Below, piece after piece: positions 53,674-62,745 of a stretch of DNA of 64,000 bases. The translations under genes and the position numbers were made by a program. A model generated the notes under the pieces. That model did no database searches, was not told the DNA's origin, and saw only the letters and a program-made list of their open reading frames with translations. The DNA comes from Patescibacteria group bacterium (GTDB lineage: Bacteria > Patescibacteriota > Saccharimonadia > Saccharimonadales > UBA4665). The DNA lies in assembly GCA_030271625.1 (NCBI GenBank), contig JARXKN010000001.1, positions 558,001-622,000 on the forward strand, given 5' to 3'. Position 1 is the stretch's first letter. The number at the start of each line of letters is the position of its first letter.

Positions 53674-53743
53674 CCTCTTTGCGCAGCAAATGAGGTTCGC
53701 AGAGCAAAGTCACGCGCACGAGCTCGCTCGGAGCATGACTTTG
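53674..53743. other. Two tandem imperfect inverted repeats in the tRNA-Leu downstream spacer
   Basis: CCTCTTTGC (53674-53682) pairs with GCAAA-T-GAGG (53686-53695), with one bulged base. Then CAAAGTCA (53705-53712) pairs exactly with TGACTTTG (53736-53743), enclosing the palindrome CGAGCTCG (53719-53726). The open frame through this region starts upstream of the tRNA and is not a gene. The remainder of 53653-53814 shows nothing else but the next promoter. Confidence 0.5.
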
Positions 53744-53799
53744 TGGCGGAGGCCAAAGGCCGATAGTCCTCTACCTATCACACGTACAGAGCCCAGGTC

Positions 53800-53808
53800 T
53801 GCTATTCT
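53800..53808 (+). promoter_or_regulatory. Extended -10 promoter (TGCTATTCT), leaderless spacing
   Basis: TGC-TATTCT ends 6 nt before the ATG at 53815; there is no ribosome-binding site. Confidence 0.58.
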
Positions 53809-53814
53809 AGACAG

Positions 53815-54411
53815 ATGAAACCACTCCACCTAATCTATGTCCCAGGACTGGGCGATCAGAAGATTGCCGTTCAAGCAAAGTTGGTTGCAACCTGGAAGCA
53901 CCATAACGTTAGTTACGAACTGTGTCAGATGAACTGGGCTGATGGCGAATGGGCTCCTAAATTAGAAAAAATCTTAAAGGCGATTGATACAGCGGTAGCG
54001 AACGGCCAAGATGTAGCCCTAGTCGGCGCTAGTGCCGGTGGCTGTGCCGTCGTCACGGCTTATGCCGCCCGCCAAGATGTTGTAACGGGCGTAGTGGTAA
54101 TTGCCGGTAAAGTTAATCGGCCACAAACCGTCGGCCATGGTTACAAGAGTAAGAATCCGGCCTTTTGGACAGCTATCAATGCCGCACAACCGGCGCTAGC
54201 CAGCTTAGGCCCCGACAAACGCAGTAAAATTTTGTCTCGGCGCGGGCTGTTAGACGAAGTGGTGCTGCCATCTGACAACATCATTGCAGGAGCAGTAAAT
54301 CGGGTAACCCCGAGTATCGGCCATGTGATAACTATTGGCAGTCAGTTACTGTTGGGTGCATCATCGTTTATTAAGTTTTTACGAAAACAGCAAACAGCCC
54401 CAAAAGCGTAA
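53815..54411 (+). CDS. Small alpha/beta hydrolase
   Basis: This 198-residue protein has the alpha/beta-hydrolase layout: YVPGLGDQ near the N-terminus, a nucleophile elbow VGASAGG (GxSxG, serine near residue 79) and possible acid and base residues in VLPSDNI and SIGHVI. The size resembles RBBP9/YdeN-type serine hydrolases. The substrate is unknown. It has its own leaderless promoter and is not obviously part of an operon with hisS. Confidence 0.82.
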   Translation: MKPLHLIYVPGLGDQKIAVQAKLVATWKHHNVSYELCQMNWADGEWAPKLEKILKAIDTAVANGQDVALVGASAGGCAVVTAYAARQDVVTGVVVIAGKVNRPQTVGHGYKSKNPAFWTAINAAQPALASLGPDKRSKILSRRGLLDEVVLPSDNIIAGAVNRVTPSIGHVITIGSQLLLGASSFIKFLRKQQTAPKA

Positions 54412-54432
54412 CTTCTTTTTCAAGCGTTACCG

Positions 54433-54438
54433 TATAAT
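54433..54438 (+). promoter_or_regulatory. -10 box (TATAAT) of hisS, leaderless spacing
   Basis: A perfect TATAAT ends 9 nt before the ATG at 54448; AAAGAAA between them is at best a very weak ribosome-binding site. Confidence 0.6.
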
Positions 54439-54447
54439 AAAGAAATT

Positions 54448-55749
54448 ATGGCTCTATCTACACAACCCTACAAAGGAGCGCGCGACTTTTTCCCAGAAGA
54501 TAAGCGGCTGCAAAAATACCTGTTTTCTAAATTACGTCAGACGGTCGAAAGTTTTGGCTACGAAGAATATGACGCTCCTATTCTTGAACCATTAGAACTC
54601 TACCTGGCGAAATCGGGTGAGGAAATTGTTAACGAGCAAACCTACAGCTTTACCGATCGTGGTGGTAGGGAAGTGGTAATTCGTCCCGAAATGACACCAA
54701 CGGTAAGTCGGATGGTGGCCGCCCGCCGCCAGGAGCTAGGCTATCCATTACGCTGGTACAGTATCCCTAACTTATGGCGTTACGAACGTCCGCAACGGGG
54801 CCGCTTACGCGAACACTGGCAGCTTAACGTCGACATGTTTGGTGTCGCCAGCAACGCCGCTGAGCTAGAAATGATTACCATTGTTGATGCCATTTACAAG
54901 AACTACGACGCTACACCAGATATGTACACCATCCTGCTCAATAGTCGACCGTTAATCAATGATGTGTTGCTTGGCTTCCTGGCGCTGTCGGAAGCCCAAG
55001 CCCACGCCGTTGGTAAGCTTATCGACCGCATCCACAAAATGGAGCGCAATGACTTTATTGCTAAAGTAGACGCGGTTTTGACGCCGGAGCAACGCGCGGC
55101 CGAAGCAGTTGAAAAGTTACTAAGCGTTTTGGACTGTCAGACGACGCAAGATTTACCAACCGAAGTTAAAACAAAGCCTTCGGTAGTAGAACTCGAACAA
55201 GTTCTTACTCAGCTGCAAGCTAGTGGCATCGCGAATGCCCGTTACGACGCCAGTCTGATGCGCGGCTTTGATTATTACACCGGCATTGTCTTTGAAGTTG
55301 CCGATACCCACCCCGAAAATAATCGGTCAATGATGGGCGGTGGCCGCTACGACGGCCTGGTTGGCCTGTTTGGCGTTGACCCGGTGCCGACCGTTGGTTT
55401 TGGCCTCGGCGATGCCACGCTAGCTAATTTCTTGGAGCTGCACGGCTTACTGCCGGCCCTGACTGTCGAGACCGATCTGTATCTGACCACTGTCGGTGAG
55501 GTCGATGCTGGCTTAGTGCAAGCCTTGGCAGCTCGTCTGCGAGCCGCCGGTTGTGCCGTGGCAGTCGATATTTCCGATCGCAAACTTGGTGATCAGCTGA
55601 AAACGGCATCAAAAAAAGGTATCACCTACTGTTTGGTGGTTGGTCCCGAAGAGCTGGCATCTCAAAGTTACAGTTTAAAAAACTTAGAGACCGGGGACAG
55701 CCAATCAGTTTCCGAAGCTGAGCTGATTAAACAACTCACCAAAGCCTAA
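54448..55749 (+). CDS. hisS: Histidyl-tRNA synthetase
   Basis: This 433-residue class II synthetase charges tRNA(His). It has motif 1 near the N-terminus, motif 2 WRYERPQRGRLREHWQLNVD (in which a tryptophan and leucine replace the more usual F-H-Q-F), the histidine-specific loop LMRGFDYYTGIVFEV and MMGGGRYDGLV, motif 3 GFGLGDATL, and an anticodon-binding domain (about 330-433). It is complete. The next gene begins one base after its stop. Confidence 0.95.
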   Translation: MALSTQPYKGARDFFPEDKRLQKYLFSKLRQTVESFGYEEYDAPILEPLELYLAKSGEEIVNEQTYSFTDRGGREVVIRPEMTPTVSRMVAARRQELGYPLRWYSIPNLWRYERPQRGRLREHWQLNVDMFGVASNAAELEMITIVDAIYKNYDATPDMYTILLNSRPLINDVLLGFLALSEAQAHAVGKLIDRIHKMERNDFIAKVDAVLTPEQRAAEAVEKLLSVLDCQTTQDLPTEVKTKPSVVELEQVLTQLQASGIANARYDASLMRGFDYYTGIVFEVADTHPENNRSMMGGGRYDGLVGLFGVDPVPTVGFGLGDATLANFLELHGLLPALTVETDLYLTTVGEVDAGLVQALAARLRAAGCAVAVDISDRKLGDQLKTASKKGITYCLVVGPEELASQSYSLKNLETGDSQSVSEAELIKQLTKA

Positions 55750-55750
55750 A

Positions 55751-56203
55751 ATGACCGCCACTAATCATGCCCTAACCGGCGCCTTAATAGGCCTAGCTGT
55801 TGGCAACCCATATATTGCCGTACCTGCCGCCCTAGCTTCTCACTTTGTGTGCGACGCCTTGCCGCATTTCGGCGCCGGCAACAAACAAACCAGCCAATCC
55901 TGGTTTCGCAATTTATTGATACTCGAATTCTTGCTGTGCGTGACACTCGTGTTTGTACTAGCGGTGACCCAGCCGGCCCACTGGCTACTGGCTGCCAGTT
56001 GTGCCTTTGTAGCTACTAGCCCCGACTTTATGTGGATCAAACAGTTTCTACGAGCTCAAAGGGGTCGGATTCCAACCGCTGATTCATCGATGCTACTGCG
56101 CTTTCACGCTGGTATTCAGTGGTTCGAACGGCCCATTGGGGCCGTCTTTGAAGTTGCTTGGGCGCTCAGTGCATTGATATTGCTTAAGCTTTATATATTC
56201 TAG
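55751..56203 (+). CDS. Small multi-pass membrane protein (possible YdjM-type metal-dependent hydrolase)
   Basis: This 150-residue protein has about four hydrophobic segments. The N-terminal NHALTGALIGLAVGN and the SHFVCDALPHFG motif (His-x3-Asp-x2-Pro-His) resemble the membrane-bound hydrolase family YdjM/DUF457, but it is shorter. ATSPDFMWI may carry a further metal-binding Asp. The role is not known. It lies 1 nt after hisS and is probably co-transcribed with it; tig has its own promoter downstream. Confidence 0.7.
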   Translation: MTATNHALTGALIGLAVGNPYIAVPAALASHFVCDALPHFGAGNKQTSQSWFRNLLILEFLLCVTLVFVLAVTQPAHWLLAASCAFVATSPDFMWIKQFLRAQRGRIPTADSSMLLRFHAGIQWFERPIGAVFEVAWALSALILLKLYIF

Positions 56204-56220
56204 TCAAACAAAAAGTCATC

Positions 56221-56229
56221 TGTTACACT
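56221..56229 (+). promoter_or_regulatory. Extended -10 promoter (TGTTACACT) of tig, leaderless spacing
   Basis: TGT-TACACT ends 8 nt before the ATG at 56238; there is no ribosome-binding site. Confidence 0.62.
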
Positions 56230-56237
56230 AGACAACT

Positions 56238-57521
56238 ATGCAAATTAAACTCGAAACCACCGGACCTACAAACGTTAAGCTACAAGTGACTGCCGATCAG
56301 GCAACGCTGGATGCCCTCAAGACAGCCGCTATCGGCCGCCTGAGTCGCAACCTCAAATTATCAGGCTTCCGCGCCGGTAAAGCACCATTACACCTTGTGG
56401 AAAAGCAGCTCGACCAACAGTTACTGCAATCAGAATTCTTAGAAACGGCTGTTAATCGCCTGTATGTCGATGCTATTCAAGAGCAAAAACTTCGCCCGGT
56501 AGCGCAGCCAAAAGTCGATATTATGAAATTTGTACCGTACGCCACTTTAGAAGTTAGTTACGAACTGGAAGTTCTAGGCAGTATTACTTTGCCCGATTTA
56601 AGTAAGCTATCGTTAGCCAAGCCAGAAGTAAAAGTAACTGCTAAAGACGTTGATGAAGTAGTCGCCAATCTACGCGCTCGGGCCGCCACTAAAGAAGAAG
56701 TTAAACGCGTCGCTAAAGACGGCGACGAAGTTACTATTAACTTCAGCGGCGTCGATACCAAGACCAAAGAGCCAATCACCGGGGCCACCGGTACCGATTA
56801 CCCGTTAGTGCTCGGCAGCAACAGCTTTATTCCTGGCTTTGAGCCTGAACTTATTGGCCTGAAGGCTGGTGACAGCAAAGACTTCCCGATTACCTTTCCC
56901 GCTGATTACAGCGCCGTCGAACTCCAGAAACGCAAAGTCACCTTTAGCGTCACCGTCAACAAAGTCCAAGCCGTAACCGAGCCGAAGCTCGATGACGCTT
57001 TTGCGGCTACGGTCGGGCCATTCAAAGCCTTAAGTGAGCTTAAGGGTGATATCAAGAAGCAACTCGAGCAAGAACGCGCTGGCCAAGCCGAGCGAGCCTA
57101 CGAAAACCAGTTACTGGAACTGATTGCCGGTAAAACCAAAGTCAACATCCCAACTGTCCTGATTGATGAAGAAATTGAGCGTATCGAAGCCGAAGAAAAG
57201 CGCGAAGTCGTTTACCGGGGCCAAACCTGGCAGCAACACCTCGATGCCGAGCAGCTCAATGAAGACCAGCACCGTGAGAAGCAGCGACCAGCCGCCGAGC
57301 TACGGGTTAAAGCCGGCTTAGTCCTTGGTGAGATTGCCGATCAAGAAAAAATCATCGTCGAACCGGCCGAACTAGAAGCCCAGATTCAAGCTCTGAAGCA
57401 GCAGTACACTGACCCAGCTATGCAAGCCGAACTCGGTAAGCCCGAAAACCGCCGCGACATTTTGAGCCGTATCCTGAGTCAAAAATCTCTAGAGCGCGTT
57501 AAACAACTGATTGGCAAATAG
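56238..57521 (+). CDS. tig: Trigger factor
   Basis: This 427-residue ribosome-associated chaperone receives nascent chains. The N-terminal domain has the ribosome-docking signature G43-F-R-A-G-K48-A-P; the central FKBP-like isomerase domain (about 150-235) shows GDEVTINFSG and FIPGFEPELIGLKAGD; the C-terminal helical arm domain (about 250-427) is complete. It lies just upstream of clpP, as in many bacteria, but clpX does not follow. Its terminator appears to be the CIRCE hairpin at 57538-57570. Confidence 0.95.
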   Translation: MQIKLETTGPTNVKLQVTADQATLDALKTAAIGRLSRNLKLSGFRAGKAPLHLVEKQLDQQLLQSEFLETAVNRLYVDAIQEQKLRPVAQPKVDIMKFVPYATLEVSYELEVLGSITLPDLSKLSLAKPEVKVTAKDVDEVVANLRARAATKEEVKRVAKDGDEVTINFSGVDTKTKEPITGATGTDYPLVLGSNSFIPGFEPELIGLKAGDSKDFPITFPADYSAVELQKRKVTFSVTVNKVQAVTEPKLDDAFAATVGPFKALSELKGDIKKQLEQERAGQAERAYENQLLELIAGKTKVNIPTVLIDEEIERIEAEEKREVVYRGQTWQQHLDAEQLNEDQHREKQRPAAELRVKAGLVLGEIADQEKIIVEPAELEAQIQALKQQYTDPAMQAELGKPENRRDILSRILSQKSLERVKQLIGK

Positions 57522-57537
57522 GGCTCATACCTAACAG

Positions 57538-57564
57538 TTAGCACTCTTGACGCGAGAGTGCTAA
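57538..57564. promoter_or_regulatory. CIRCE operator (HrcA site) of clpP
   Basis: TTAGCACTC (57538-57546), spacer TTGACGCGA, GAGTGCTAA (57556-57564). Arms and the 9-nt spacer are identical to the clpC site. The spacer holds the -35 box. In RNA the same repeat forms a stem of 10 bp followed by TTTTTT (57565-57570), so it should also terminate tig transcription. Confidence 0.95.
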
Positions 57565-57575
57565 TTTTTTATACT
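57547..57575 (+). promoter_or_regulatory. Promoter of clpP, -35 inside CIRCE
   Basis: TTGACG (57547-57552), 17-nt spacer, TATACT (57570-57575). The leader of about 38 nt ends with AAAGGAG (57608-57614) before the ATG at 57620. Confidence 0.8.
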
Positions 57576-57619
57576 GCAGTAGTAACATTGCTCTCACTGA
57601 GCGAAACAAAGGAGCCACC

Positions 57620-58219
57620 ATGTCTGTACTTATCCCCACTGTAGTCGAAAACGAAGGCCGCTATGAACGAGCCTACGATATTTACAGCCGTCTACTGAAA
57701 GACCGCATTATCTTTTTGGGTAGCGACGTCAATGAAGCTAGTGCTAACGTCGTGGTAGCTCAATTATTATTCTTGCAATCTGAAGACCCCAAGAAAGATA
57801 TTTATTTTTACATTAACAGCCCCGGCGGCAGCGTCTACGATGCGTTAGCCATTTATGACACCATGCAATACATTACTAACGATGTCCAAACGGTGGGCAT
57901 TGGCGTCCAGGCTTCAGCCGCCGCCTTCTTGCTCAGTAGCGGCACGAAGGGCAAACGCTTTGCATTGCCTAATGCGACCGTCATGATTCACCAACCCAGC
58001 AGTGGTACGCGTGGCAAAGTGACTGACCAAGAAATTGATCTGCGTGAAAGTCTGCGCATCAAGAAATTACTGGAAAGTATCATGGCTGGTAACACCGGCC
58101 AGAAGCCAGAAAAAATCCACGAAGACATGGAACGCGATAAGTGGCTGACCGCTAAAGAAGCCAAGCAGTACGGTATCATTGACGCCATCATTGATAGCCC
58201 TAAAGATTTAGAAAAGTAA
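57620..58219 (+). CDS. clpP: ATP-dependent Clp protease proteolytic subunit
   Basis: This 199-residue serine peptidase forms the ClpP barrel and works with the ClpC unfoldase. The catalytic triad is S99 ([10 protein letters not shown]), H124 (MIHQP) and D173 (ERDKWL). In the serine segment the usual Met-Gly after Ser is Ala-Ala. INSPGGSV and the handle helix region are normal. The N-terminal processing sequence is very short. It is under CIRCE control like clpC, so the two subunits are probably induced together on heat or protein stress. Confidence 0.96.
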   Translation: MSVLIPTVVENEGRYERAYDIYSRLLKDRIIFLGSDVNEASANVVVAQLLFLQSEDPKKDIYFYINSPGGSVYDALAIYDTMQYITNDVQTVGIGVQASAAAFLLSSGTKGKRFALPNATVMIHQPSSGTRGKVTDQEIDLRESLRIKKLLESIMAGNTGQKPEKIHEDMERDKWLTAKEAKQYGIIDAIIDSPKDLEK

Positions 58220-58248
58220 ACGCTCATGGTTAAAAGCGACTTATTGCG

Positions 58249-58254
58249 TATTAT
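58249..58254 (+). promoter_or_regulatory. -10 box (TATTAT), leaderless spacing
   Basis: TATTAT ends 6 nt before the ATG at 58261. This spacing favours that ATG over the TTG at 58258. Confidence 0.5.
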
Positions 58255-58260
58255 ATTTTG

Positions 58261-58995
58261 ATGACAACCAACAACGAAACCATTAAGCCAATCTCAGCCC
58301 TCTGGAATCCCGGTGAAAAAGAGTGGATCTCTTCCTATCTGCACGCCTTATTCACTAAAACCAAGCAACGAGAGGTCCTAAAAGACTTCTTTGTGGCCCG
58401 TAATTTAGGCGAGGTGATATCAACCTACAGTTCCAAGCAGCTGCGAACTGCTAACGAAGCCATCCTGAAAGCCGACGATTTACATAAACAGCGAACATTA
58501 GGTACCTTTGTCTTGCGCGCCAGCAACGGCAACTTCCAGGGCATTGCCGAGATTAATCCCCATAGTAAGCTGCGTAAGCGCGTCATCAAGCCAGTTAGCA
58601 ATAAACTTGTACCTATAAGTAAACTCCAAATCCCGAACCCAAAGACGCTAATTCCTAAACCGCAGCCCGTCACCGGGCCATTCGTACGAGCCTGGACGAT
58701 TCCGGGCTACGGTGAAACTGGTGGTCGGACGTTAACTGCGGCCTTAAAGGCCCTGGCTGATCCTAACGGTATTGCCAGCGATTTTTATGATGTCTATAGC
58801 GCTGAGAACCCCGAGCAGGCCGGGCCAGTCCGGGCTTATACCGTCGAACCATTGACTGCCAAAGACTGGGTGCACAAAGCTATCCGCCACGCCGGCTTGG
58901 TAAAAGCCGATAGTGGTTACTTTGACGACAACAGCACCTATCTATCGTTGCCAAACATTAGCAATTTGTATATTGCCCCCGCGCTTGACAATTAG
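58261..58995 (+). CDS. Uncharacterised protein between clpP and rpoB
   Basis: I do not recognise this 244-residue protein. It has a helical N-terminal part (about 1-80), a lysine- and proline-rich linker (about 100-140, several IP-K and PK repeats) and a C-terminal part with VRAWTIPGYGETGGRTL. There is no signal peptide or membrane segment. In most bacteria rpoB follows ribosomal protein genes; here this gene takes that place, but it is separated from rpoB by 210 nt. Confidence 0.72.
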   Translation: MTTNNETIKPISALWNPGEKEWISSYLHALFTKTKQREVLKDFFVARNLGEVISTYSSKQLRTANEAILKADDLHKQRTLGTFVLRASNGNFQGIAEINPHSKLRKRVIKPVSNKLVPISKLQIPNPKTLIPKPQPVTGPFVRAWTIPGYGETGGRTLTAALKALADPNGIASDFYDVYSAENPEQAGPVRAYTVEPLTAKDWVHKAIRHAGLVKADSGYFDDNSTYLSLPNISNLYIAPALDN

Positions 58996-59205
58996 CGTCT
59001 TTTAAAACAGAATATAGGATAAGAAGTAGTGTAAGTAGAGTTTTTCTCGCTTAGGATCTTCGGCCGAAAACAATACAAACACTCGTTAGTTACAAATAAA
59101 TAACCTTCGACAATTAAAAATTGCCTTATTTACATGTGTAAGGAACGCCAATTTTTAGTCAAGAAGTTGTACGCATTAATTTAATCAGGGGGCGTTGATT
59201 GCAAT
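58996..59205 (+). promoter_or_regulatory. rpoB upstream leader with a bulged stem-loop
   Basis: This 210-nt region precedes rpoB. It holds a 10-bp palindrome TTCGGCCGAA (59059-59068) and a bulged stem-loop at 59115-59157: TAAAAATTG pairs with CAATTTTTA (9 bp), continuing into CCTTA/TAAGG (5 bp), with a 5-nt bulge (AACGC, 59144-59148) and a 10-nt loop. A G-rich stretch (CAGGGGGCG, 59186-59194) lies 11 nt before the ATG at 59206. I cannot place the promoter with confidence. Confidence 0.5.
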
Positions 59206-62200
59206 ATGGCAAAAGCAGCAACTACTAGTAATGCCCGTGTCTTTTTTACGAGCACGGACGATACGTTAGATTTACCAAACTTAGTTGACCACCAGAACCG
59301 TTCGTTCCAGTGGTTTGTAGATGAAGGCCTTGGCGAATTACTTGCCGAAATTAGCCCGATTGATGACTACACCGGTGGCAAATTATCATTAAGCTTCAAA
59401 GATTACCGCTTTGGCGATCCTAAAATTACCGAAGCAGTGGCTCGTGAAAACAATGTTAGCTATGACGCGCCATTAATGGCCAACGTTGAGCTGGTTAACA
59501 AAGTTACCGGCGAAGTTAAAGAGCAAGAAATCTACCTGGGCGATTACCCATGGATGACCAGCCGTGGAACGTTCGTTATTAACGGCGCTGAGCGGGTCGT
59601 GGTTTCTCAGCTGATCCGTTCGGCTGGTGTGTTCTTTACCTCCGACCAGCACGGCACCTCTAACCTTTACGGTGCTAAGGTCATTCCTGGCCGTGGTGCG
59701 TGGTTAGAGTTTGAGACAGCTGCTAACGGCGCTCTGTATGTAAAAATTGACCGCAAGCGCAAGATCCCCGTCACGACCCTGTTGCGAGCACTCGGTGTTA
59801 CCGAAGCCCGTATGCGTGAGCGCATGAAGCACGTCGATACGGGTACCAAGAGTCACTTAGACGCCACCCTCGAAAAAGACCCGACTCGTGGTCAAAACGA
59901 TGCCTTAATTGAAGTCTACCGTCGTTTACGACCGGGCGACCTAGCTACCGTTGATAACGCTCGTAGCCTCATCGAAAACATGTTCTACAACTACAAGCGC
60001 TTTGATTTTAGTCGCGTCGGCCGCTACAAAATCAACAAGCGTTTAGACCTTGATGTGCCTAACACCATGGAAAACCGCGTTATGCGCTTGGAAGACATCG
60101 AAGCTATCATTGCCGAGATTATTCGCCTTAACAACACCCAAGAACCAGCTGATGACATTGACTCATTGGCCAACCGCCGCGTGAAATTAGTTGGTGAGCT
60201 CGTCCAGCGCCAGTTCCGAATTGGCTTACTGCGCATGGAACGCAACACTAAAGACCGCATGAGCATGAGCGAAATCGAAACTGTAACGCCGGGACAGCTC
60301 ATTAACGCTCGTCCTGTCGTCGCGGCCGTTCGTGAATTCTTTGCTAGCTCTCAGCTGTCACAGTTCATGGACCAGATTAACCCGTTGTCAGAACTAGCTC
60401 ACAAGCGACGCCTGAGCTCGATGGGCCCTGGTGGACTGTCCCGTGAGCGCGCCGGTTTTGAAGTCCGTGATGCCCACGCGACGCACTATGGTCGTATCTG
60501 TGCGGTTGAAACTCCCGAAGGTGCCAACATTGGTTTGGTACTTAACCTGGCCAACTACGCTCGGGTTAACGACTACGGCTTCGTAGAAACTCCTTACCGT
60601 AAAGTTGTTAACGCTGTTACCGCTAAAAACGCCGTTGGTAAAATTGCCAGCGCTGATTTAGAAGATAAAGCCGGCAAACTGATCGTCAAAAAAGGCGCTA
60701 CCATTACTGCCGCCGACGCCGCCAAGCTGGCTAAGGTCACCGACCAAGTGACATGGCCCGTTAAAGCTCAAGTTACATCAGAAATTGTTTTCCTAGATGC
60801 TTACGACGAAGAATCAGCCGTTATTGCTGGTGGTGGTACGGAACTCGACAAAGACAACTACTTTATTGAAGAGCGCGTTAGTGCTCGTACCCGACTTAAG
60901 TCTGGTGAATACGACTCCGATGACGTGACCCACATGGACGCCAGCCGTAACCAAATTATTGGTTCCAGTGCCGGTTTAATTCCATTCATTGAAAAGAACT
61001 ATGTCTACCGCTCACTCATGGGTAGTAACCAGCAGCGTCAGGCCGTACCACTGATTCAGCCCCAGGCTCCAATTGTTGGTACGGGTCTCGAAACAGCGGC
61101 TGCTCGTAACACCGGTCAGGTTATTTTGGCCGAAGCTGATGGTGAAGTTACCAAAGCGACTGCCCAGGCCGTCGTTGTTAAGTACAAAGAGGGCAGTATT
61201 ACTTACGAGCCACAACGTTTCCTGCGTTCCAACGAAGGTACCAGCGTTAACCAAAAAGTAGTCGTCAGTACTGGCGATAAGGTTAAAGTCGGTGACGTGC
61301 TGATTGAAGGTATGTCCATCGACGGTGGTGAACTGGCGCTTGGTAAAGACCTGATTGCCGCCTTTATGCCATGGGGTGGTTACAACTTCGAAGATGCCAT
61401 CATCATCAGCCGCAAGCTGGTGGAAGACGACACCCTAACTAGCGTGCACATTGTTGACTTCATGATTGAAGTCCGCGAAACCAAGCTAGGCCCTGAAGTT
61501 GTTACCCGTGATATCCCTAACGTTTCTGAAGAAACCCTGCGTCACCTCGACGAAGACGGTATTGTCCGTATCGGTGCCGAAGTGCACCCCGGTGACATTT
61601 TAGTTGGTAAAATTACGCCAAAGGGTGAGCAAGAACTCAGTTCTGAAGAGCGCTTACTGCGCGCCATCTTTGGTGAAAAAGCTAAGGAAGTTCGCGATAC
61701 CTCACAGCGTATGAGCAACGGCAAGCACGGTAAAGTTGTTGGTGTTAAAATCTTTAGCCGTGAAAACGGTCACGAACTAAAAGCCGGTGTGATTATGCAA
61801 ATCCAGGTCTTTGTGGCCCAGATGCGCAAAATTGCCGTTGGCGATAAGCTTGGTGGTCGTCACGGTAACAAGGGTGTAATTGCACGAATTCTACCGGTTG
61901 AAGACATGCCATTCATGGCCGACGGTACACCTGTTGATATCGTGCTGAACCCACTTGGCGTTCCATCTCGTATGAACATTGGTCAGTTGTTCGAAACGCA
62001 CCTTGGTATGGCGGCTCGTGCTCTTGGCATGAAAGTAGCCAGCCCATCGTTTAACGGTGTGCCAGTTGCGAAGATTCAAGAACTGCTCAAAGAAGCCGGC
62101 TTCCCAGAAGATGGTAAGCAACAACTCTTCGATGGCCGCACCGGCGAAGCTTTCAAGGAACAAACTACCGTCGGTAGCATGTACATGATTAAGCTAAACC

Positions 62201-62745
62201 ACATGGTCGCCGATAAGATCCACGCCCGTTCAACCGGACCATACACTATGGTTACGCAGCAGCCACTTGGTGGTAAGGCTCAAAATGGTGGTCAGCGCTT
62301 TGGAGAAATGGAAGTCTGGGCCCTCGAAGCTTATGGCGCCGCTACAACACTGCAGGAAATGTTGACCATTAAGTCAGACGACGTTTACGGACGTTCTAAG
62401 GCTTACGAGTCAATCATTAAGAAAACCGCCATTGTTGGTCCGAAAGTTCCAGAGAGCTTTAACGTCCTTGTTAAAGAACTACAAGGTCTCGGCCTTAAGG
62501 TTGACCTAGTTCACTCCGACGTCGTCGTTGACGCCGAAGCCGTCCTGGCCAGCAACATTCACGAAGAAGCCAACCATTTATCTGATTTAGAAGTGCCTCA
62601 AGCCGCTATCTCAGAAGTAGATGTAACCGAAGAAGCCGCCGCCGACGAATTTAGCGTCGTTGGAATTGGCATAGATGATGACGCAGCTCTAGTAGGAATT
62701 GTCGACGATACAACAACTGATACTACAGAAGAGGAGGTAGCGTAA
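59206..62745 (+). CDS. rpoB: DNA-directed RNA polymerase subunit beta
   Basis: This 1179-residue subunit forms half of the catalytic cleft. Conserved regions are complete: the rifampicin-pocket region ([38 protein letters not shown]), [16 protein letters not shown], the C-terminal [11 protein letters not shown] and [10 protein letters not shown], and the clamp [15 protein letters not shown]. The length is close to that of actinobacterial and firmicute forms, without the large E. coli insertions. The C-terminal 40 residues are strongly acidic (Asp/Glu/Thr). Its TAA overlaps the rpoC start by 1 nt. Confidence 0.97.
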   Translation: MAKAATTSNARVFFTSTDDTLDLPNLVDHQNRSFQWFVDEGLGELLAEISPIDDYTGGKLSLSFKDYRFGDPKITEAVARENNVSYDAPLMANVELVNKVTGEVKEQEIYLGDYPWMTSRGTFVINGAERVVVSQLIRSAGVFFTSDQHGTSNLYGAKVIPGRGAWLEFETAANGALYVKIDRKRKIPVTTLLRALGVTEARMRERMKHVDTGTKSHLDATLEKDPTRGQNDALIEVYRRLRPGDLATVDNARSLIENMFYNYKRFDFSRVGRYKINKRLDLDVPNTMENRVMRLEDIEAIIAEIIRLNNTQEPADDIDSLANRRVKLVGELVQRQFRIGLLRMERNTKDRMSMSEIETVTPGQLINARPVVAAVREFFASSQLSQFMDQINPLSELAHKRRLSSMGPGGLSRERAGFEVRDAHATHYGRICAVETPEGANIGLVLNLANYARVNDYGFVETPYRKVVNAVTAKNAVGKIASADLEDKAGKLIVKKGATITAADAAKLAKVTDQVTWPVKAQVTSEIVFLDAYDEESAVIAGGGTELDKDNYFIEERVSARTRLKSGEYDSDDVTHMDASRNQIIGSSAGLIPFIEKNYVYRSLMGSNQQRQAVPLIQPQAPIVGTGLETAAARNTGQVILAEADGEVTKATAQAVVVKYKEGSITYEPQRFLRSNEGTSVNQKVVVSTGDKVKVGDVLIEGMSIDGGELALGKDLIAAFMPWGGYNFEDAIIISRKLVEDDTLTSVHIVDFMIEVRETKLGPEVVTRDIPNVSEETLRHLDEDGIVRIGAEVHPGDILVGKITPKGEQELSSEERLLRAIFGEKAKEVRDTSQRMSNGKHGKVVGVKIFSRENGHELKAGVIMQIQVFVAQMRKIAVGDKLGGRHGNKGVIARILPVEDMPFMADGTPVDIVLNPLGVPSRMNIGQLFETHLGMAARALGMKVASPSFNGVPVAKIQELLKEAGFPEDGKQQLFDGRTGEAFKEQTTVGSMYMIKLNHMVADKIHARSTGPYTMVTQQPLGGKAQNGGQRFGEMEVWALEAYGAATTLQEMLTIKSDDVYGRSKAYESIIKKTAIVGPKVPESFNVLVKELQGLGLKVDLVHSDVVVDAEAVLASNIHEEANHLSDLEVPQAAISEVDVTEEAAADEFSVVGIGIDDDAALVGIVDDTTTDTTEEEVA

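Noticed and set aside
53674-53743. A CRISPR array or a tandem-repeat locus after tRNA-Leu
   Set aside because: There are only two different hairpins and no repeated unit with spacers.
53524-53766. An 80-codon open frame running through the tRNA-Leu gene and its spacer
   Set aside because: It overlaps a well-formed tRNA and its terminator on the same strand; the apparent protein is a translation of tRNA and hairpin sequence.
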